64,000 bases of DNA, taken from Cantharellus purpuraceus (lineage: Eukaryota; Basidiomycota; Agaricomycetes; Cantharellales; Hydnaceae). How positions within the stretch are numbered: position 1 is the first letter of the stretch; the number at the start of each line of letters is the position of its first letter. The position numbers and the translations under genes were made by a program. The stretch is taken from assembly GCA_025174535.1 (NCBI GenBank), contig JALBUN010000023.1, positions 2,604,001-2,668,000 of the forward strand, given 5' to 3'. A model generated the notes under the pieces. The model worked only from the letters and a program-made list of their open reading frames with translations. It did no database searches and was not told the origin of the DNA. Shown here piece after piece: positions 45,422 to 58,513 of the stretch.

Positions 45422-46869
45422 TTATCCCTTGCGCCTCTTCAAGTGTGGTAGCCGCTGCTGTTCTGCCTCACTTTCGCTACTCTCCCTCTCGTCATCATCG
45501 TCTTCTCCTTCGCCCTCACTAATTTCTTCCTCGTCGTCCCATGCCCCTTCATCGTTATATTCCTCCCGTTCCTCCTCTTCATCCTCCTCTCCTTCAGCTT
45601 CCTCACCCTTGTCATTCTTTTCTTGACTGATCTTTTTCCGCTTCACATTCCGTTCCTGTTCCTCTCTCCTCTGCTTCCGCAATTTTTCCTTTGCTGCATG
45701 CTCCGCTTGCTGCTTGACGATCTCCGCCTTCGTTTTAGTAACTGCATGGCAGAATTAGAACTCAGGAGGCAAACACAAATGGCTGGAAACTCACCAAACT
45801 GGTGATAAATTACCGACCCTTCTTTCCCCGGAACATTCTCCACAATCTTTACCAGCTTCAACTCCATTCTTGGCCCAATTTCATCCAACCTCACAGCCCG
45901 CCGCTCGCCTTTCTTGTTGTTCCTCCCCACATAATCCGTCGGCAGCGCCACGGCATTATCCGAATCCTCCTCGCCTGCACTCGACGCGGCGGAGGATGCA
46001 CTTTCATAACCCCCTGCATTCTTGCGCAACAGAAAATCCGCCACGTCCTGGTGATTGCTGAGATCGAGTGTTTTCTTTTTCGACGCCCCGGCCGCAGTGG
46101 TGGCTTCAATGATGCGCCGGACACGCCGCGAGACGCCGTAGGGGCGGACGGTGATGAGGTAGTGTCGGAAATCGAGTGTTCCTGATGTAGAATTGTAGGA
46201 GACGAGTACGACGCGGCGTGCCGAGGAGAGAGAGAGGTTTTTGGGGGAGAGGGGGGGGAAGAGTGATTGGAGGGCTTTCATGAGGAGAGGTAGGTGTGGG
46301 GGTGTTGTGGGAGAGGGCGCGGGGAAAGATGCGAGGACGAGCTATGGACACAAACGACAAGGTAGTATGGCGTGAGGTGAAATGTGAATGATGGACTCAC
46401 AAGGGGTGGAGAGAGGTACTCTGCGCCGATGCTGCGGGGGTGTCGCGACGCTTTCAGAATGTCCTTGACGAGACTATATCGCTCTACGCGGAAGCTGAGT
46501 GTCGGACCTGCAGGCAGACGGACGAGTCGCAGCGACGGCGCAACCGGGGTCAGCGTGAAAGCAAGAAGATGCGACACTTTGAGCGCAGGAGCGAGAGTGA
46601 GATAGTCCTTCAACTTGTTCCGTGACCGTTCCTGCAGCAATGCCCAGTGCTTAGCCTTTCATTATGAAGTGCCGCAGATCTCTCACCTTGAGTCGTGTCG
46701 CAGTGTTAGGCTCCATGACTTTTCGCATGTCCCGTACGAGCTGGGTGAGGGGAGCACCGACCTGGCCGTGCTTTATGACGAAGGACTTTGGGGCATCGCT
46801 GGAACCTGCAACAGACTGGCCACCAGCAGGGCCTTTCAGATGCGTCCGGTTTTTTCGTCGTTTTGCCAT
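45422..46869 (-). CDS. SSF1: Ssf1/Peter Pan-like Brix-domain ribosome biogenesis factor
   Basis: Nucleolar 60S assembly factor of the Brix superfamily. It starts 'MAKRRKNRTHLKGPAGGQ' and goes on 'KSFVIKHGQVGAPLTQLVRD' with 'MRKVMEPNTATRLK', the classic Ssf1/Ppan opening. 'RNKLKDYLTLAPALKVSHLL' and 'RVERYSLVKDILKASRHP' follow. The second Brix half has 'LFPPLSPKNLSLSSARRVVL' and 'FRHYLITVRPYGVSRRVRRI'. 'RAVRLDEIGPRMELKLVKI' with 'EGSVIYHQF' precedes a highly charged Lys/Glu/Asp-rich tail ending 'HLKRRKG' at 45422. Four or five exons. Confidence 0.95.
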
Positions 46870-48331
46870 CGTCTACAAGTCCGAGTCACGTTCTGTCACG
46901 CCGTCTCGGCCGTCAGCCGGAAACCAGGTGTATGGCCTTTGCCAAAGTCTCTGCAACGGCGACTGGCACGCGCGGGTAATTTTAAGTGTGTTTAGAGTTC
47001 TATGCAGATTCAAGCCGTTATTTGGAGGAAGTCCAAACATCCGGAGTAGGGTCAATTGTATATCCAAAGCCGGGTACCCTGGCTCAAAGGCTGCTGTGGT
47101 AACCAGAGTTGATTATGTATTGAGATCTGCACATGGGCCCAATTTTAGTCTGCACCGAGCTGGGCACCCCACGAGGATAATTTGCTAGTAGTAGCGACTA
47201 CGACTAGCTTGGCCGTAACTAGATTGATCTGCCCAATTTGCGAAAACGTGGCTATAGTACAGCTTGAAGTGTACACAGGATATCGTGCTGATGACGGCTG
47301 CTTGGCGGGCGATCACTCTGACTGGTTCTAATTGACGCTTCCGAGATCACCGTCACAGAAGAAGAAGAGGATACCGCCTCTCTCAAGGCCAGTTGTGGCA
47401 CTGCACTGCGGAGGTCGATCCTGGGAGGTCCATCGGCTCTCCGGGCATCAGCATGTCATTGGTGGTGGGAACGTACAGCGTCGATCCTATGCTTTGCATC
47501 ATTACCACCACCATCTCGGCCTCTGGCATGCACGGTACCCGTACTACCTGCGTTCCGGTGCCGCGACAGTCCACCCTGAAACCTTCGGCGGCCTCATGTG
47601 AAGCAGGGACCCCGCTTTCAGGGTGTCTACGGGCTGGCGGATGTTTCAGGCGTAGAGGCATTTGATCGATTATCGGTGATCCGAGCCTAGGGTCGGAAGC
47701 TGTGCTGTGCATCCCCATGATGCAAAGCAGAAATTCACAGGAAATCTGTGGTGTGGGGTCGTGGGAACGGCATTAACGGCATAGGGCACTGCCTCACCGA
47801 AGTTCAAGCTTGCAGGACACGGCCCCCACACACCGAGCTCAAGGCAGTACTATAATTGTTATTGCTTGCTGGCCATCTTAGTCCTTTGCCCTGGTGTTTC
47901 CTTTTCAAAATACAGTTCTTTTCGGTCATTCGACACCGAATCCATTTCAAGTCACACAATGCATACCGCTGGCAACTTGGTTTTTCTATGGTTTTGCTAA
48001 TGGTCGAAAATCATGGATCCGAGGTGACCGTGTGCCCGTTCATCGCTAGCACCGACGAGGCCGAGTGTGGATCACCCTTTGGCGGGAAATCCTTTCCAGC
48101 TCCATCATTGTATTTGCTAACGGATGTCTCGGTCTCAGATTGCCTGGTGTCCCCTGGTATACCTACTTCATTAACTCGGACATGCATCCCCAATTTATAA
48201 GGATCCATCTCTAGCTTCTGCCATGCTGTTAAATTGCTGCAAGTCATTCCAAGCCGTGCCCCCCCTCTCTACTAGCCCAAGGAAATCTTCCGCTCACCCC
48301 TCCGTCCGATTACAAGCCTCCTCCATCTCCC
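46870..48331. other. intergenic region without a supported gene
   Basis: 1.46 kb between the SSF1 start and the zinc-finger start. Open frames of about 110 codons on both strands at 47383-47718 and one at 47856-48200 show no recognisable domain and no convincing splice pattern. The part next to 46870 should hold the SSF1 promoter, and that next to 48331 the zinc-finger promoter. Confidence 0.5.
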
Positions 48332-49401
48332 ATGTCTTCACACTCCTCCCGCGAATACTATTACACCTCTTCAGAGGCCCCCAGCTTCCGTTCAATGTCT
48401 ACTCGTGAAAGTCTCCCTCCTCTCCGGAGCGTCCTCGGGGGCAAGTCTACGCGCGAACCCGTCCTGTACGCGTCTCAAAACTGACCTCCCTCCTTTTCGT
48501 GTCATTTCTCTAGCACAACTTGATCTACCAGTACAATCATGCTCTGGCTCAGGATCGTACGACCTACGCGAGATGAGCAAGGCCTTGCCGCGCTCCTCAA
48601 TGTCATCCGCTTCCTCCTCGGACTACCGCGCTTCGGCCCGGAGTAGCTCTGTAAGGAAACGCCGTGCTCTTCCGCACCTCATCATACTCAATGTGCGTGC
48701 CAATAGGGCACATACGTGGACCGCGACCGCGAGGGTCACTCGTACTACCGTGACCAACGGGCATATACGTATCCCCCGGGCACAACCAATGGTGCAACAT
48801 ACAGCAGCACACAAAAGGCCGGTCACCCACACCCACATCACGACGGCTATAACCAGCATCATATCTCCAGCCAGAGCATTGGGCATCACCAAGGTCGCTC
48901 AAGGACTCCGACTTATGACGAATCAGAGCATAGATATGGCTCATCGTATTCAGATCTGTCTAGGACAGATAGAGCACATGGCAACAAGAAATATGCTTGT
49001 ACCTGGCCGGGCTGTGAGAAGCGGTTTGAGAGACAGGTGCGAATGTCATTGTAACACGGTAGTCATCCATTCTCATCAACACTGATACAGAACGCCCTTG
49101 ACGTGAGACCCTTTCCTTTCACATGCACTACACGCACTCCATACTTATGTCCCACTTTCCTATAGACGCACATGAACATCCACACAGATCAGAAACGTAC
49201 GTGTTCTTCCCCAAAGTTCAATGAAACACTCAATCATACTCCTTTCTTTTTGTGAAAACAGCATATGCCTGCCCCGTAGACCACTGCGGCAAAGTCTTCA
49301 ACGTGCGCTCCAATATGCGCCGACACCTCCTCACACATAAGGACTACCAAATGGACGAGGAGGAATACCGCCCTGTTTCATCGAGGGCTATGAGGATCTA
49401 A
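48332..49401 (+). CDS. C2H2 zinc-finger protein (two fingers, C-terminal)
   Basis: Putative transcription factor. The protein starts 'MSSHSSREYYYTSSEAPS' with a Ser/Tyr-rich region, then a His/Ser/Tyr-rich low-complexity stretch ('HHDGYNQHHISSQ'). Two C2H2 fingers close the protein. Finger 1 is 'YACTWPGCEKRF' spliced over small exons to 'NALDTHMNIH'. Finger 2 is 'YACPVDHCGKVFNVRSNMRR' plus 'HLLTH', joined by the linker 'TDQKP'. It ends 'RPVSSRAMRI' at 49401. Five introns; the first (48441-48513) needs a GC donor to reach 'AQLDLPVQSCSGSGSYDLRE'. About 230 aa. The regulated targets are unknown. Confidence 0.87.
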
Positions 49402-52400
49402 CCGCAGCATTCACAACTGTTGTCCTCGTGTCTTCAGTTGTCAGAAACCTGCACTTGCGCACTGCTTTCTCGGACGCTGACGCTTCCACCGTTTGGGGTT
49501 CCGGAGAGCCCGGTCGTATGGCGTTATGGCGTCGTCTCTATCCTTGTTGCATTCTCGAATGCATGTCATGTTATCATTGTTCATCGTTCTGCCTCCTGCC
49601 CTCAACCGGCCCCCCTCTATTGTTTATTTTCGATCGATTGAACGAAATCCACTACTTATGATAGGATGATAGGATCGAGGTCCCCCACTCATGGACATAC
49701 CACAGGACACCGTATACATTCTTAGTTGGACAGCTACCCGGATGTATAACTTATACTTCTCAGCACTTGCTCTTTGGACTCGTATTTACGCATCGGACTT
49801 GTTGCGTTAAGTAGTCGCTGAATGGCATGCCTTCATTACATTGCTTACCCGGACCCCATCGAAAGGTGGAATACCATGCTTCATAGCCCGCCCCGACATG
49901 CAGGAACCCATCTCCTGGCGCTCTACCGGATTAACAACCTCCTGTCAGGTCTCGAGGAAACTCCGACGGGGTGCCACCCCCTCCCCCCTTCCTCTCCCGC
50001 AAATATTCCCTCTGCCGTGGGCTGAATTTCTCGGAGTTTCCGGCATAGCGAACATACACATAGCTAAATCGGGATATAATTGATGTTCGGGAGGATTAGT
50101 TAAGCCTGAAGACGCACCGCCTGAGTCACTCGTGCATGTTGGACCGTTTCCGCGAAGTGAACCACATCCTATATATAGATCCGACACGTCGGAGACAATA
50201 TCGAACCCTGATGGGAAGTTGGAATGCACGCAATGTCAGTATAGTTAATAGTACTATGTCCCCGGCGACATGGTTATCATAGCGTTTCCGCTTGGGGATG
50301 CAAGTCGTCCGTGAGCCAGGGACCGGTGAAGGATCTGTTCACCGGATATATCCCGAGTCCCGCCAAATTTTGGTCTTCAATCGCCTCGGATTTCAGCAGG
50401 TGGAAACCTGATCCGATCACTCGCCGATCTTCCAACTATCGGGATCAAGAAGATCATTAGACAGGGGCACGCGACAAGACATAAGGGTCTAAGGATGATA
50501 TATGCAGGTGAGAGGGAAACGTCCGATTGAGAGAACCGCAATAAGTGTTAATATATTATGGGTACACCAGACAGGAAAGGTAGACCTTATCCCCTCCGGT
50601 ATCACTAAGTAGCTGTCAGATAGAGAGAAGATTTAGAGCCCCCCAAGCGTGTAGTTGTTGGGTGTAATTCACCTCATTGCGAAACTGCATGCACGCCCGT
50701 GGACGCGCGTCAGCTCCACGGATACTCTAATGCAAGACGAAGAAGCCACCTGATGAGGAGTGTTGTACATGTTGGATTGACATCTGGCCTCCGCTACAAT
50801 TGTAAGAATCACGGCAGTGATCGTGAGCCTTCCGTTTCCCTTCAAGAGTTAGGCGTAGGCAGTACGGAAACCGAGAGCTTCCCACCATTCAACGATACCG
50901 CCTTCTGAAGTCCAAGGCTTAGGTTGGAGAAGTTGACTGTATGTAGACTATCAACTTGAATGGGCGGCCTCCCCCACGAATAGTGGATAAGGTATGTTAA
51001 TCAGTCCAATGTAAGGGGTCCTTAGCTCACGAAGGTGCACCAAGTCCATATACACCAAAGGCGTGCTATGCGAGAGTCGACTTCGTTTTGGGACTCTGAA
51101 AAGTATTCAATCACTTCTGTTATTCCAAAGATTCGAATAGGAACGTGATGGAGCTTCGCAAACTTCTGGTTGAGACGAGTGTGACGACGGACAGTGTCTT
51201 GCTTACTGCATGAAATAATATTGTTTTCATCGCTGTTTTCATTGAGCATAAATGTTGGGATACCTCTATCATTGCCACCAGGAAGAGGTTTGCTGCATGT
51301 AGTCGGTTATGTATTGTTTCCAGCCGAGCGTGTAAATCTTCATCACCGACTACATTTCTAATGATGACGCAAACGCTCCTTGGCTATGGCTTTGATGACA
51401 GTTTGGGGAGATCCTGAAAGTCCACATGTGGAATTTGAGTCAGCTGCTCTCTTCAGGCGTAGCGTCATTGATTCACTGGTCAGAAGTCCCCTTGTTCAAG
51501 TTGCCATAACTTTGAGATCCTTCAGGAGTCTGCCACTTGCATGACTTTCCTCTTAAATTCCAGGATCCCCAATTGCGCCAGTCATCTTGAGCGCCCTTGA
51601 AGCTTGAACATGACGATCTATTCTGGGTGGTGAAGCACTGAATCTATGTCTTGACAAACATTTGATGCTTGCTTGAACTAGCCGTCTTTCCATATTCAGA
51701 GCCGAAGTATGACTCAGTGTGTGACGGTGACGGTGAGTCGCTCTCGTCATTACATAGCGTTTGCTAGCACGTACTGTACATCATCCATCAGTCCTTGGCG
51801 AGTTGGATAGCAATTGGCATGGTCACCTCATTCCACAGTTCGACCATGCCCTTTCGCAGGCTCACACTCCCAGCATATAAGGGCCCGTATCGTAACACAA
51901 GGTATATCGCAGACACCTGGGTTCCGTGATCGAAACGTTGTCTGAATTGTAACACATTTGAGCACCCTCCGATGTAATAGTAAAAGGATCGTGGTTTTAG
52001 CATGGTTCGGCGGCGGTTTCTATCCGGCGATATCTGGATTTCCACATCAATCCGCTCATCTAGTATCAACTATCTCGACTGTGAGCCTGCGGAGCATATG
52101 GATTAAAAGCCCTATTTACTGTTAATGCAGGGTCTCGCCAATACTCACTTTCAAAGCCGAGCCTGTCCTAGAGGGCCACACAGTACCAGTCAAAGTTGCA
52201 GGAGCTGCTTATAAAAGCTTATTCTTAGGGGCCAAGATCAAATTCTCCGAGGCTCTGCATTACCAACCAGCGCTGAGTCCATGGCACAGCAGGGTACAGC
52301 CGAAGCAAGTAGTGCACCACTCACTTTTGTCTTCTCACGTGTCCATTAAAAGCGAGGAGACTGTTGCCCTTGCTGGTCTCAATGGCATTTTCTCTTGATT

Positions 52401-53007
52401 ACTGGTTGCGGCATATCACATGCTCCGAGTCCACCTAACACTCATTGCGAACCTGCTACCCCTGACCACTTGTTGACCAACTTATCAACCTCTGTTTGTC
52501 TACCTCCACCACGGTCAATGAAACGAGCGTTCTGTGTTTTTTTTGTGGGAAATCCTATCAAACAATGAAGTCGGGGTTCGACCACAGCACTGACAGGCAC
52601 TTTTGCTTATCGATCATATGATGATTTCTCGCTGTGCTTTGACTTCTGTCGCTGTACCGCTTATCATGCGAAAGATAATCGCCAACGATGACTGCACTCC
52701 TGTTTTTCCTACCAGACTTGTAAGCCCAAATACTACAAGCTATCGCGTTGGGATATCGGATTGTGTGCAAAACGTTCATAGCAATATTTGCTTCTCTGGG
52801 AAGACTCCAACAACCTACGGCTCACATAATCCCACATTGATCATTGTGTCGTCCGCTAATAGTACCGCAAAAAAAAGCCAAGCCTTTTGGCTAGAACAGT
52901 GGCATGGAACCCGTCCAGAATGCATAAAATTACGGTATGACTACTGGGCAGATTCACACTAGCTCACACCTCTTGGGTAATATATATCGTAATCCACGGG
53001 CGGTTAG
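49402..53007. other. 3.6-kb gene-poor region
   Basis: The longest stretch in the window without a recognisable gene. It contains scattered open frames of 60-95 codons. One is a minus-strand frame at 51788-52069 that lacks an ATG start. Another is a plus-strand frame without Met at about 52132-52400, preceded by intron-like signals (gtgagc at about 52080, tgcag at about 52130). No transposase, reverse transcriptase, terminal repeat or target-site duplication was recognised. It may be decayed genes, an RNA locus, or spacer. Confidence 0.5.
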
Positions 53008-55202
53008 TCATTTGACATCTGGCTGGCACACAACCGCGAGATCTCGAAGGATGAACACAGCCTCCTCTACTCGCCGTTCTAACGCCCCTAACCTCTCTCG
53101 CTTGCTCTCAAAATCGCGCAAGACCTCCCGTTCTGCGCGACTTAGCAAACTCTCATCATTTATTACATCACTTCTAGCCCTCTTCTCGAGCACACTCTTG
53201 ACGACAGGGTCTTCCTCCTCGGCCAGTTTCCGCGAAAGAATATTGTACAACATTTTGTGAATGTTGCCAAGCAGCACTGAATACGCCTTCTTTAGATCAA
53301 CAAACCTTTGGGCACCACCTGTTGGCTAGCATGACGGTATTCGAGCAGTGGGGACGTACCAGAGATAAAATGTACGAGCAGGATTCCGATCATTACCTTT
53401 AGGTACTTCTTGAAGAGATATTAAAGAATCTGAGGATAACGATGAGAGAAGAGGCCGAACATCTTTGTGCGACATCATTGCTACTTTTGCCAGCTAGGCT
53501 TACGAAATGAGTTTTGAGAGGTCAATCAAAACAATTGCGGGGCTACACACGTGCTTTTCATCCATCTTATCCATGGTTAGCAAGACCCGAATAATCCGTA
53601 CGGCACCATCTCCATACCGTTCTCGTGCCACAGCCTCTAAGACACGCTGCCGTAGCCGTCGACATATGATTTCAAATTCAACCTGTACTTTGCCCGTTCC
53701 ACCACCTCCAACTGATACGAAGGAGGCAGCGCGTCCCGCAGGGGTCGGATTGTCTGCACAGGCCAGGATGGCAAGAAATTCCTTAAGAAGGGTGTGGATA
53801 GAAGGGGTGTTGGATGATGAGATGGCAATGCCTGATTTAAGATCGACATTTTCAGTCAGTTCCATTGATATATTGGCTACCGATACAGGGTCTGAGTAGT
53901 GAAACAATTATTACGGCGGTCCAATGGTAATGTGCTATGAACAAACCTGATCGAACATCTTCTATACTCAGTTGCTTTAATTCGGTGGTCTTCAGTGTGG
54001 CTCGAAGCACAAGAGCAGCTGCGTTATTGAATCGTTCGCGTGCTGCTTGTTCAATAATCTGTCCCCCAATCATTCTGAGAGGCGGGTTGACAAATATCAT
54101 TGAACAACGAACATTATTGCGAATGTGAATGTTGAATCGAGAATGATTAACCCGGAAATAGACATCTTCCTAAGGTCATATATCATCAGGAGGGGGATTT
54201 ATGGAATACTGAGGTGATAGCTTACATCGACAACCTCCTCCTCCACGACTTTGCGCTTTGCGTCATCAATTTTCAGAACCAGTGCTTCCCTTGGGAAAAA
54301 ATCGTACGTACCTTATTCGCTCTATGATTTGTTTGCTCTTTAGCCTTTCTTTTCTATGCTCCAGGACAATTATCAGCCTAGAATAACGGTCGACGTGGAC
54401 TGTACATGACAACGCACCATACCAATATTTTCAGCACCTTCGTTCTCCCGCTTCACTTGTGCTTCGGCTTGGATCTTCCATTCAACAATGGATTTTGCAG
54501 TCGGAATGCCTTTGTGATTCTTCCGAAGGTTTGCTTCCAGGCGGAGAAGCCGATCGGTTTTGGAAATGTGGGATAGCACAGTAGAAGGCTTGAGGTATGC
54601 ACCACTAACGAGGGCATGTATGGCTTGTATGTATATCGACGATTCTGCTCACAATGAGCGCGGCACGCTTGCTTAGAGTTGAGATTCTATACCTTTGGCA
54701 TCCAAGATCTGGAGATGTTGCAATACTTCGGGTTGCCGTAGCTTGCCATGCTGCAAAACAATTGAAACAATACGCGCTGCCTGTAACAGGCGGGATTAAG
54801 GAGCCACGACATCCTCGTAGGGGTGTGTGGACGTACTGCCCCACCCAAAATTTCCCCAGCCAGTGTTATAAATCTGCCGAACCGTAACCTCATTAAACAT
54901 TCCTCTTCGTTAAATTCTAAAACTTCTCCCTCCTCCTCAAGCTCAACGTGCCAAAGGAGATTGTGCTGCACGAGGGCAAGTACAATTGCCCGTATGGTTC
55001 GTGGTTTCAACGACGAGAAACGGACAAGATGTGGCATGGACAAACGTCCCCGAGTGAGGAGAATTGACGATACTTTCTACATATCGTAGAGACTACTCAG
55101 CATGTGAATGGGATGGCCAGTAGTTGAGCTCACGGCAGCGAGTGGACCAAACTGTGAGTGGACGATTTGCACGCAAAGGCGGGCCGTGTCTGCATCAGCC
55201 AT
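53008..55202 (-). CDS. RPC82: RNA polymerase III subunit RPC82 (RPC3)
   Basis: Winged-helix subunit of the Rpc82-Rpc34-Rpc31 subcomplex, needed for Pol III initiation. Exon 1 starts 'MADADTARLCVQIVHSQFGP' (55202). The next exons give 'KVSSILLTRGRLSMPHLVRF' and 'LKPRTIRAIVLALVQHNLLW', then 'EEEGEVLEFNEEECLMRLRF', the diagnostic RPC82 block. Downstream are 'VFFRVNHSRFN'-type residues and 'FVNPPLRMIGGQIIEQAARE', 'LKQLSIEDVRSG', 'IAKVAMMSHKDVRPLLSSLS', and the C-terminal helix region 'RVEEAVFILRDLAVVCQPDV' ending at 53008. About ten exons. Confidence 0.93.
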
Positions 55203-55608
55203 ACAGCAATAGCAGCCACAACTTCGTACAACTAGACCAGAGGGGAAAAGGTGCTCAAGTTACAAAAAGGACCAGGCTATTTCGAGTTGACTTCGCTTCA
55301 ACGCCGCGTCGTAAAACTCTGGTTGATCGGAGCATGATTATGTAACATAGGTCTATGGTACAGTAAGTTCATAGCGTAGCCAACTCAACATATTCCATGT
55401 CCCACAGCACTGGTTGACTGGACAATTCTGAAAATGTTAGTTCGTATTTTGTGGAAGGCACTATACCTGCCAAGATAGAGCAAAATCTGGATGATATTAC
55501 CATTTCACCGGAGATATTGAACAACAAAGTTGGATTTCATTCTTGAAGCTGCCGGCGAAGGATGCGCGGGTTTCTGCCCTGAGAGTAGCAAAGAATCCCG
55601 AAAGGGTA
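55203..55608. other. intergenic, RPC82 promoter side
   Basis: 406 bp between the RPC82 start and the stop of the next gene (both minus strand). No coding feature is supported. Confidence 0.5.
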
Positions 55609-58400
55609 TCAAGCTGCTCTCAAACGTTTTGCTTCACCTAGATCAAATGTCAAACACAGATTGCACAGCAGTCAGCACTCATATACACACCTGGTGTACC
55701 ATGTGGTGCATCTACACCTTCAAGTTGGTCAAGTTCGCGGTCATCGTAACTGCGCTTGAAGGCGGTGGTTACTGCACGAGAACCTTGTGTATCAGAATTT
55801 GCTGGCAATGTAGGCTGTTTCGACACCTCGTCTAGCTCGTCGTCGTCATCTTCAACTGTGTCTTCATATGCAATGACTTCGTCGTGGCTAATCTTGACAC
55901 TGGTACTTAAGTGGGAGGTATCAGACCTTGAACGAGGTTGCACTGCTGAAAGTAAAGGTTCTGCCGAGAAAGCGTCAGCTCCATAATGCTAGTGGATCAC
56001 ATAAAGTAGGCACCAGTGTCTAAAAGTGGCTCGGTAGAGGGGAGAAAATCATGCGATGTAACCTCATGTACGCTATGATCCAGTTCTATCAGAGTTCGAA
56101 GTCAGAAAGCTTTCTAATTCTAGATCCAATTCAACTTACCGGGAGTATCAGTTAAATGATCGGCGACTACTGCAGAGGTAGAGGCATATGCATCTGTCAA
56201 TTCTTCTACAAGAGCGAATGTAGCTGACGATGTTGATTCATGTTCATCTGAAGCGTCAGCAGCAGATGGCTTTTGGTTGCCTGATTGTACTGTGTTTCCA
56301 TGTACATCGTCTATTAGACAATGACCTCACGATAAGCGTCGCTTGCCAATGAACGGAGGGCCTATGCTCACCAAGAGCTTCAGCTGTTGCTTCCGACTCG
56401 TTCGCATCGTCGGGGAACAAAGGCCGACTTTGGTCAACTTCGTCCGGGAATGTTTGTGTCTCATCCAGGTCATCTGCTTGTTGCTCCTCTCCACGCTCGA
56501 CTGGATATGGAGCTTCGGGATTTTCATATTCTACTTCCCCGCCCTTTCTTTCCTCCCCTGCATATTCACCTTCTGCACCTTCATAAATCTCTTCAGCTGC
56601 ACCATCCCTCGAATCGTCGTATTGTTCATATTCGACATATTCACCTGACTCCGCATCCTCGTAGCCTTCGGCGTCAGCGTCTCCTTCAGCATCCTCTTCA
56701 ACTTCTTCTTGAGCGTCTTCTTCTGCTTCCACAGGATGACCTGCCTCTTCCTCATGAGTATCATGTTTGTCGTCGCCTGTCCTGCTCTCTGACGACTGTT
56801 CATGGTCTTCGTTGGCGTGCCCTACTGCGTCTGGATGATGAATTGAGCTGTGATCCTCCGGCGCCTCGTGCTGATCTTGTTTTTCGTGTAAAAGTGAGCC
56901 TACAACAGCAGAATCTTTAGTGGTGAGAAGAGAGCTATCGACTCTGTACTCACCGTCGGTATATAAGGCCTCTGTGGATTCCAGCTCACTCCGCCGCTCA
57001 TCTTCTTCCTGCTGTGATACAACTCTGACAATTTCATCTCTGATGGCTCTATAGCGTGTGCCGAAACGGGGCGATATTGTGTCGAGCCGTAGAGATAATG
57101 GACCACTTAGATCACATCCTGTATGCAATACGCCGAGGTCATGCAATGAAACCTCGCGCGAGTTGAAATTGTCCTGTCAACAAAAGTTAAACATTTGAGC
57201 TGGTGTCATAAAAGGTAATATGCTTGCCTCCGGTAATGTCAAATCTAATTCAGGGGCAGAAATAACTAATTCAATGTTGTGGTCGAATCGACCTCCTGTG
57301 TTGATGGTTCCATCGCCACGCAATGCCTCAAAGACATGTGAAAGAGGTTCATAGTATAATGTAAAACGTTCACGAAACAGTAGGATGGGTGCCTCGGAAA
57401 TAGTAAGGCTCTCGGTTAGTGAAGCTGTGTGCTTATCATCCGATTCGTGCGTTGCCTCGTCATGGCCAATAGACGGGTCATTAATACCAATGACAACAGG
57501 ACCTTGTTGTGAGTCTTCGGGTAGAGTAAAGAGGGAAAAGTGTGAACCATCAAATGGATAAGTAAGAAGAACCGCCGCCGGCGGGTCGATTAACGGACCC
57601 TCCTCCTCTTCTTGTGTTACCTGGTTCTCGACATGTTCTTCAGACTGAAGTGCCGGCTCTGCACCGGATCGACTATCCTCTTCACGCTCCGGAAGCGAGT
57701 GTGCTTCTTGGGCCGGCTCTGCGGTCACGGCAAATGCATGATCTGAAGGTTCGAAGGCATCATCGTGTTCGGGAGGATCCAACAATGGTGCTTGCGTCTG
57801 GACGGAGCGGATTGAGTTTTCTAAGGGAGCAGAAGCGTTATGAGTGATTATTGTTCCATCCACTTCAACCGCTGGGATCGAGATCTGCTCGTCGGAAACG
57901 CCTGGAAGCTGAATTGAAGACTCATCCACACCCTTGTCTCTTTGAGAAGTCGTCGGGTCCGGTGGTACACTCAGTGTAACCTCCTGGCTAGACTCCTGGT
58001 TCGTATGAGACTCTTGTGGCTGCTCATTGGATCCCGCCGATGTAGAGTACAGTTCTGACTGAGAAAAAGTGAGCTGAGCACTAGGAGATGGAGCTCTAGA
58101 GGCATCTGGAATTTCTTGGTCCTGAGGTTCTGCTCGAATATGTGGCCCGGCTGCCTCTGGCAACATCTGATAATGATCTACAGTGTAATCTGTCTCCACT
58201 GCATCTCTCATTTCGAACTCCTGGACATCGTCATGGGTCATGTCAACTTCTTCGGCCGAGGCCCTTGGAGCATCACCATCCTCCATCATGTTTTCTACTT
58301 GTAACCAGTCAGCATCAGATGTAGATGGAGGGAGCATATCAGCATCCATTATGCTATCTCCAGGAAAGTCATGCATGGGTGCATCGAACACCGTAGTCAT
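55609..58400 (-). CDS. large acidic conserved fungal protein of unknown function
   Basis: Starts 'MTTVFDAPMHDFPGDSIMDA' (58400). It is very rich in Glu, Asp and Ser throughout, with an acidic low-complexity segment around 56500-56860. The only structured-looking part lies at about 57000-57610: 'PPAAVLLTYPFDGSHFSLFT', 'FRERFTLYYEPLSHVFEALR', 'NIELVISAPELDLTLPE', then across an intron 'DNFNSREVSLHDLGVLHTGC' and 'LRLDTISPRFGTRYRAIRDE'. This layout resembles an ascomycete family of acidic proteins with an SLFP-type block; that is recollection, not a search result. The tail has 'AFKRSYDDRELDQL' and ends with a basic nuclear-signal-like 'AKRLRAA'. Nuclear location is inferred. Several small exons at the 3' end. 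Confidence 0.75.
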
Positions 58401-58513
58401 AGCGGAAGGCGAAGACAGGGCGTGCAATTACGTAAGTGTAAGTCAGAATAGCCACCCACAGGAGCACTCTCAGAAGTCCCTTAAGTACCTGAGAAAAGGT
58501 TTTGACACTAGTT

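Noticed and set aside
47383..47718. Possible small secreted or hydrophobin-like protein
   Set aside because: The eight-cysteine hydrophobin pattern is absent, and frames on both strands are equally open.
49402..53007. tRNA genes or an intact transposon in the gene-poor interval
   Set aside because: No B-box-like GGTTCGANNCC with a matching A box was seen, nor any transposase, integrase or reverse transcriptase motif or clear terminal repeats.
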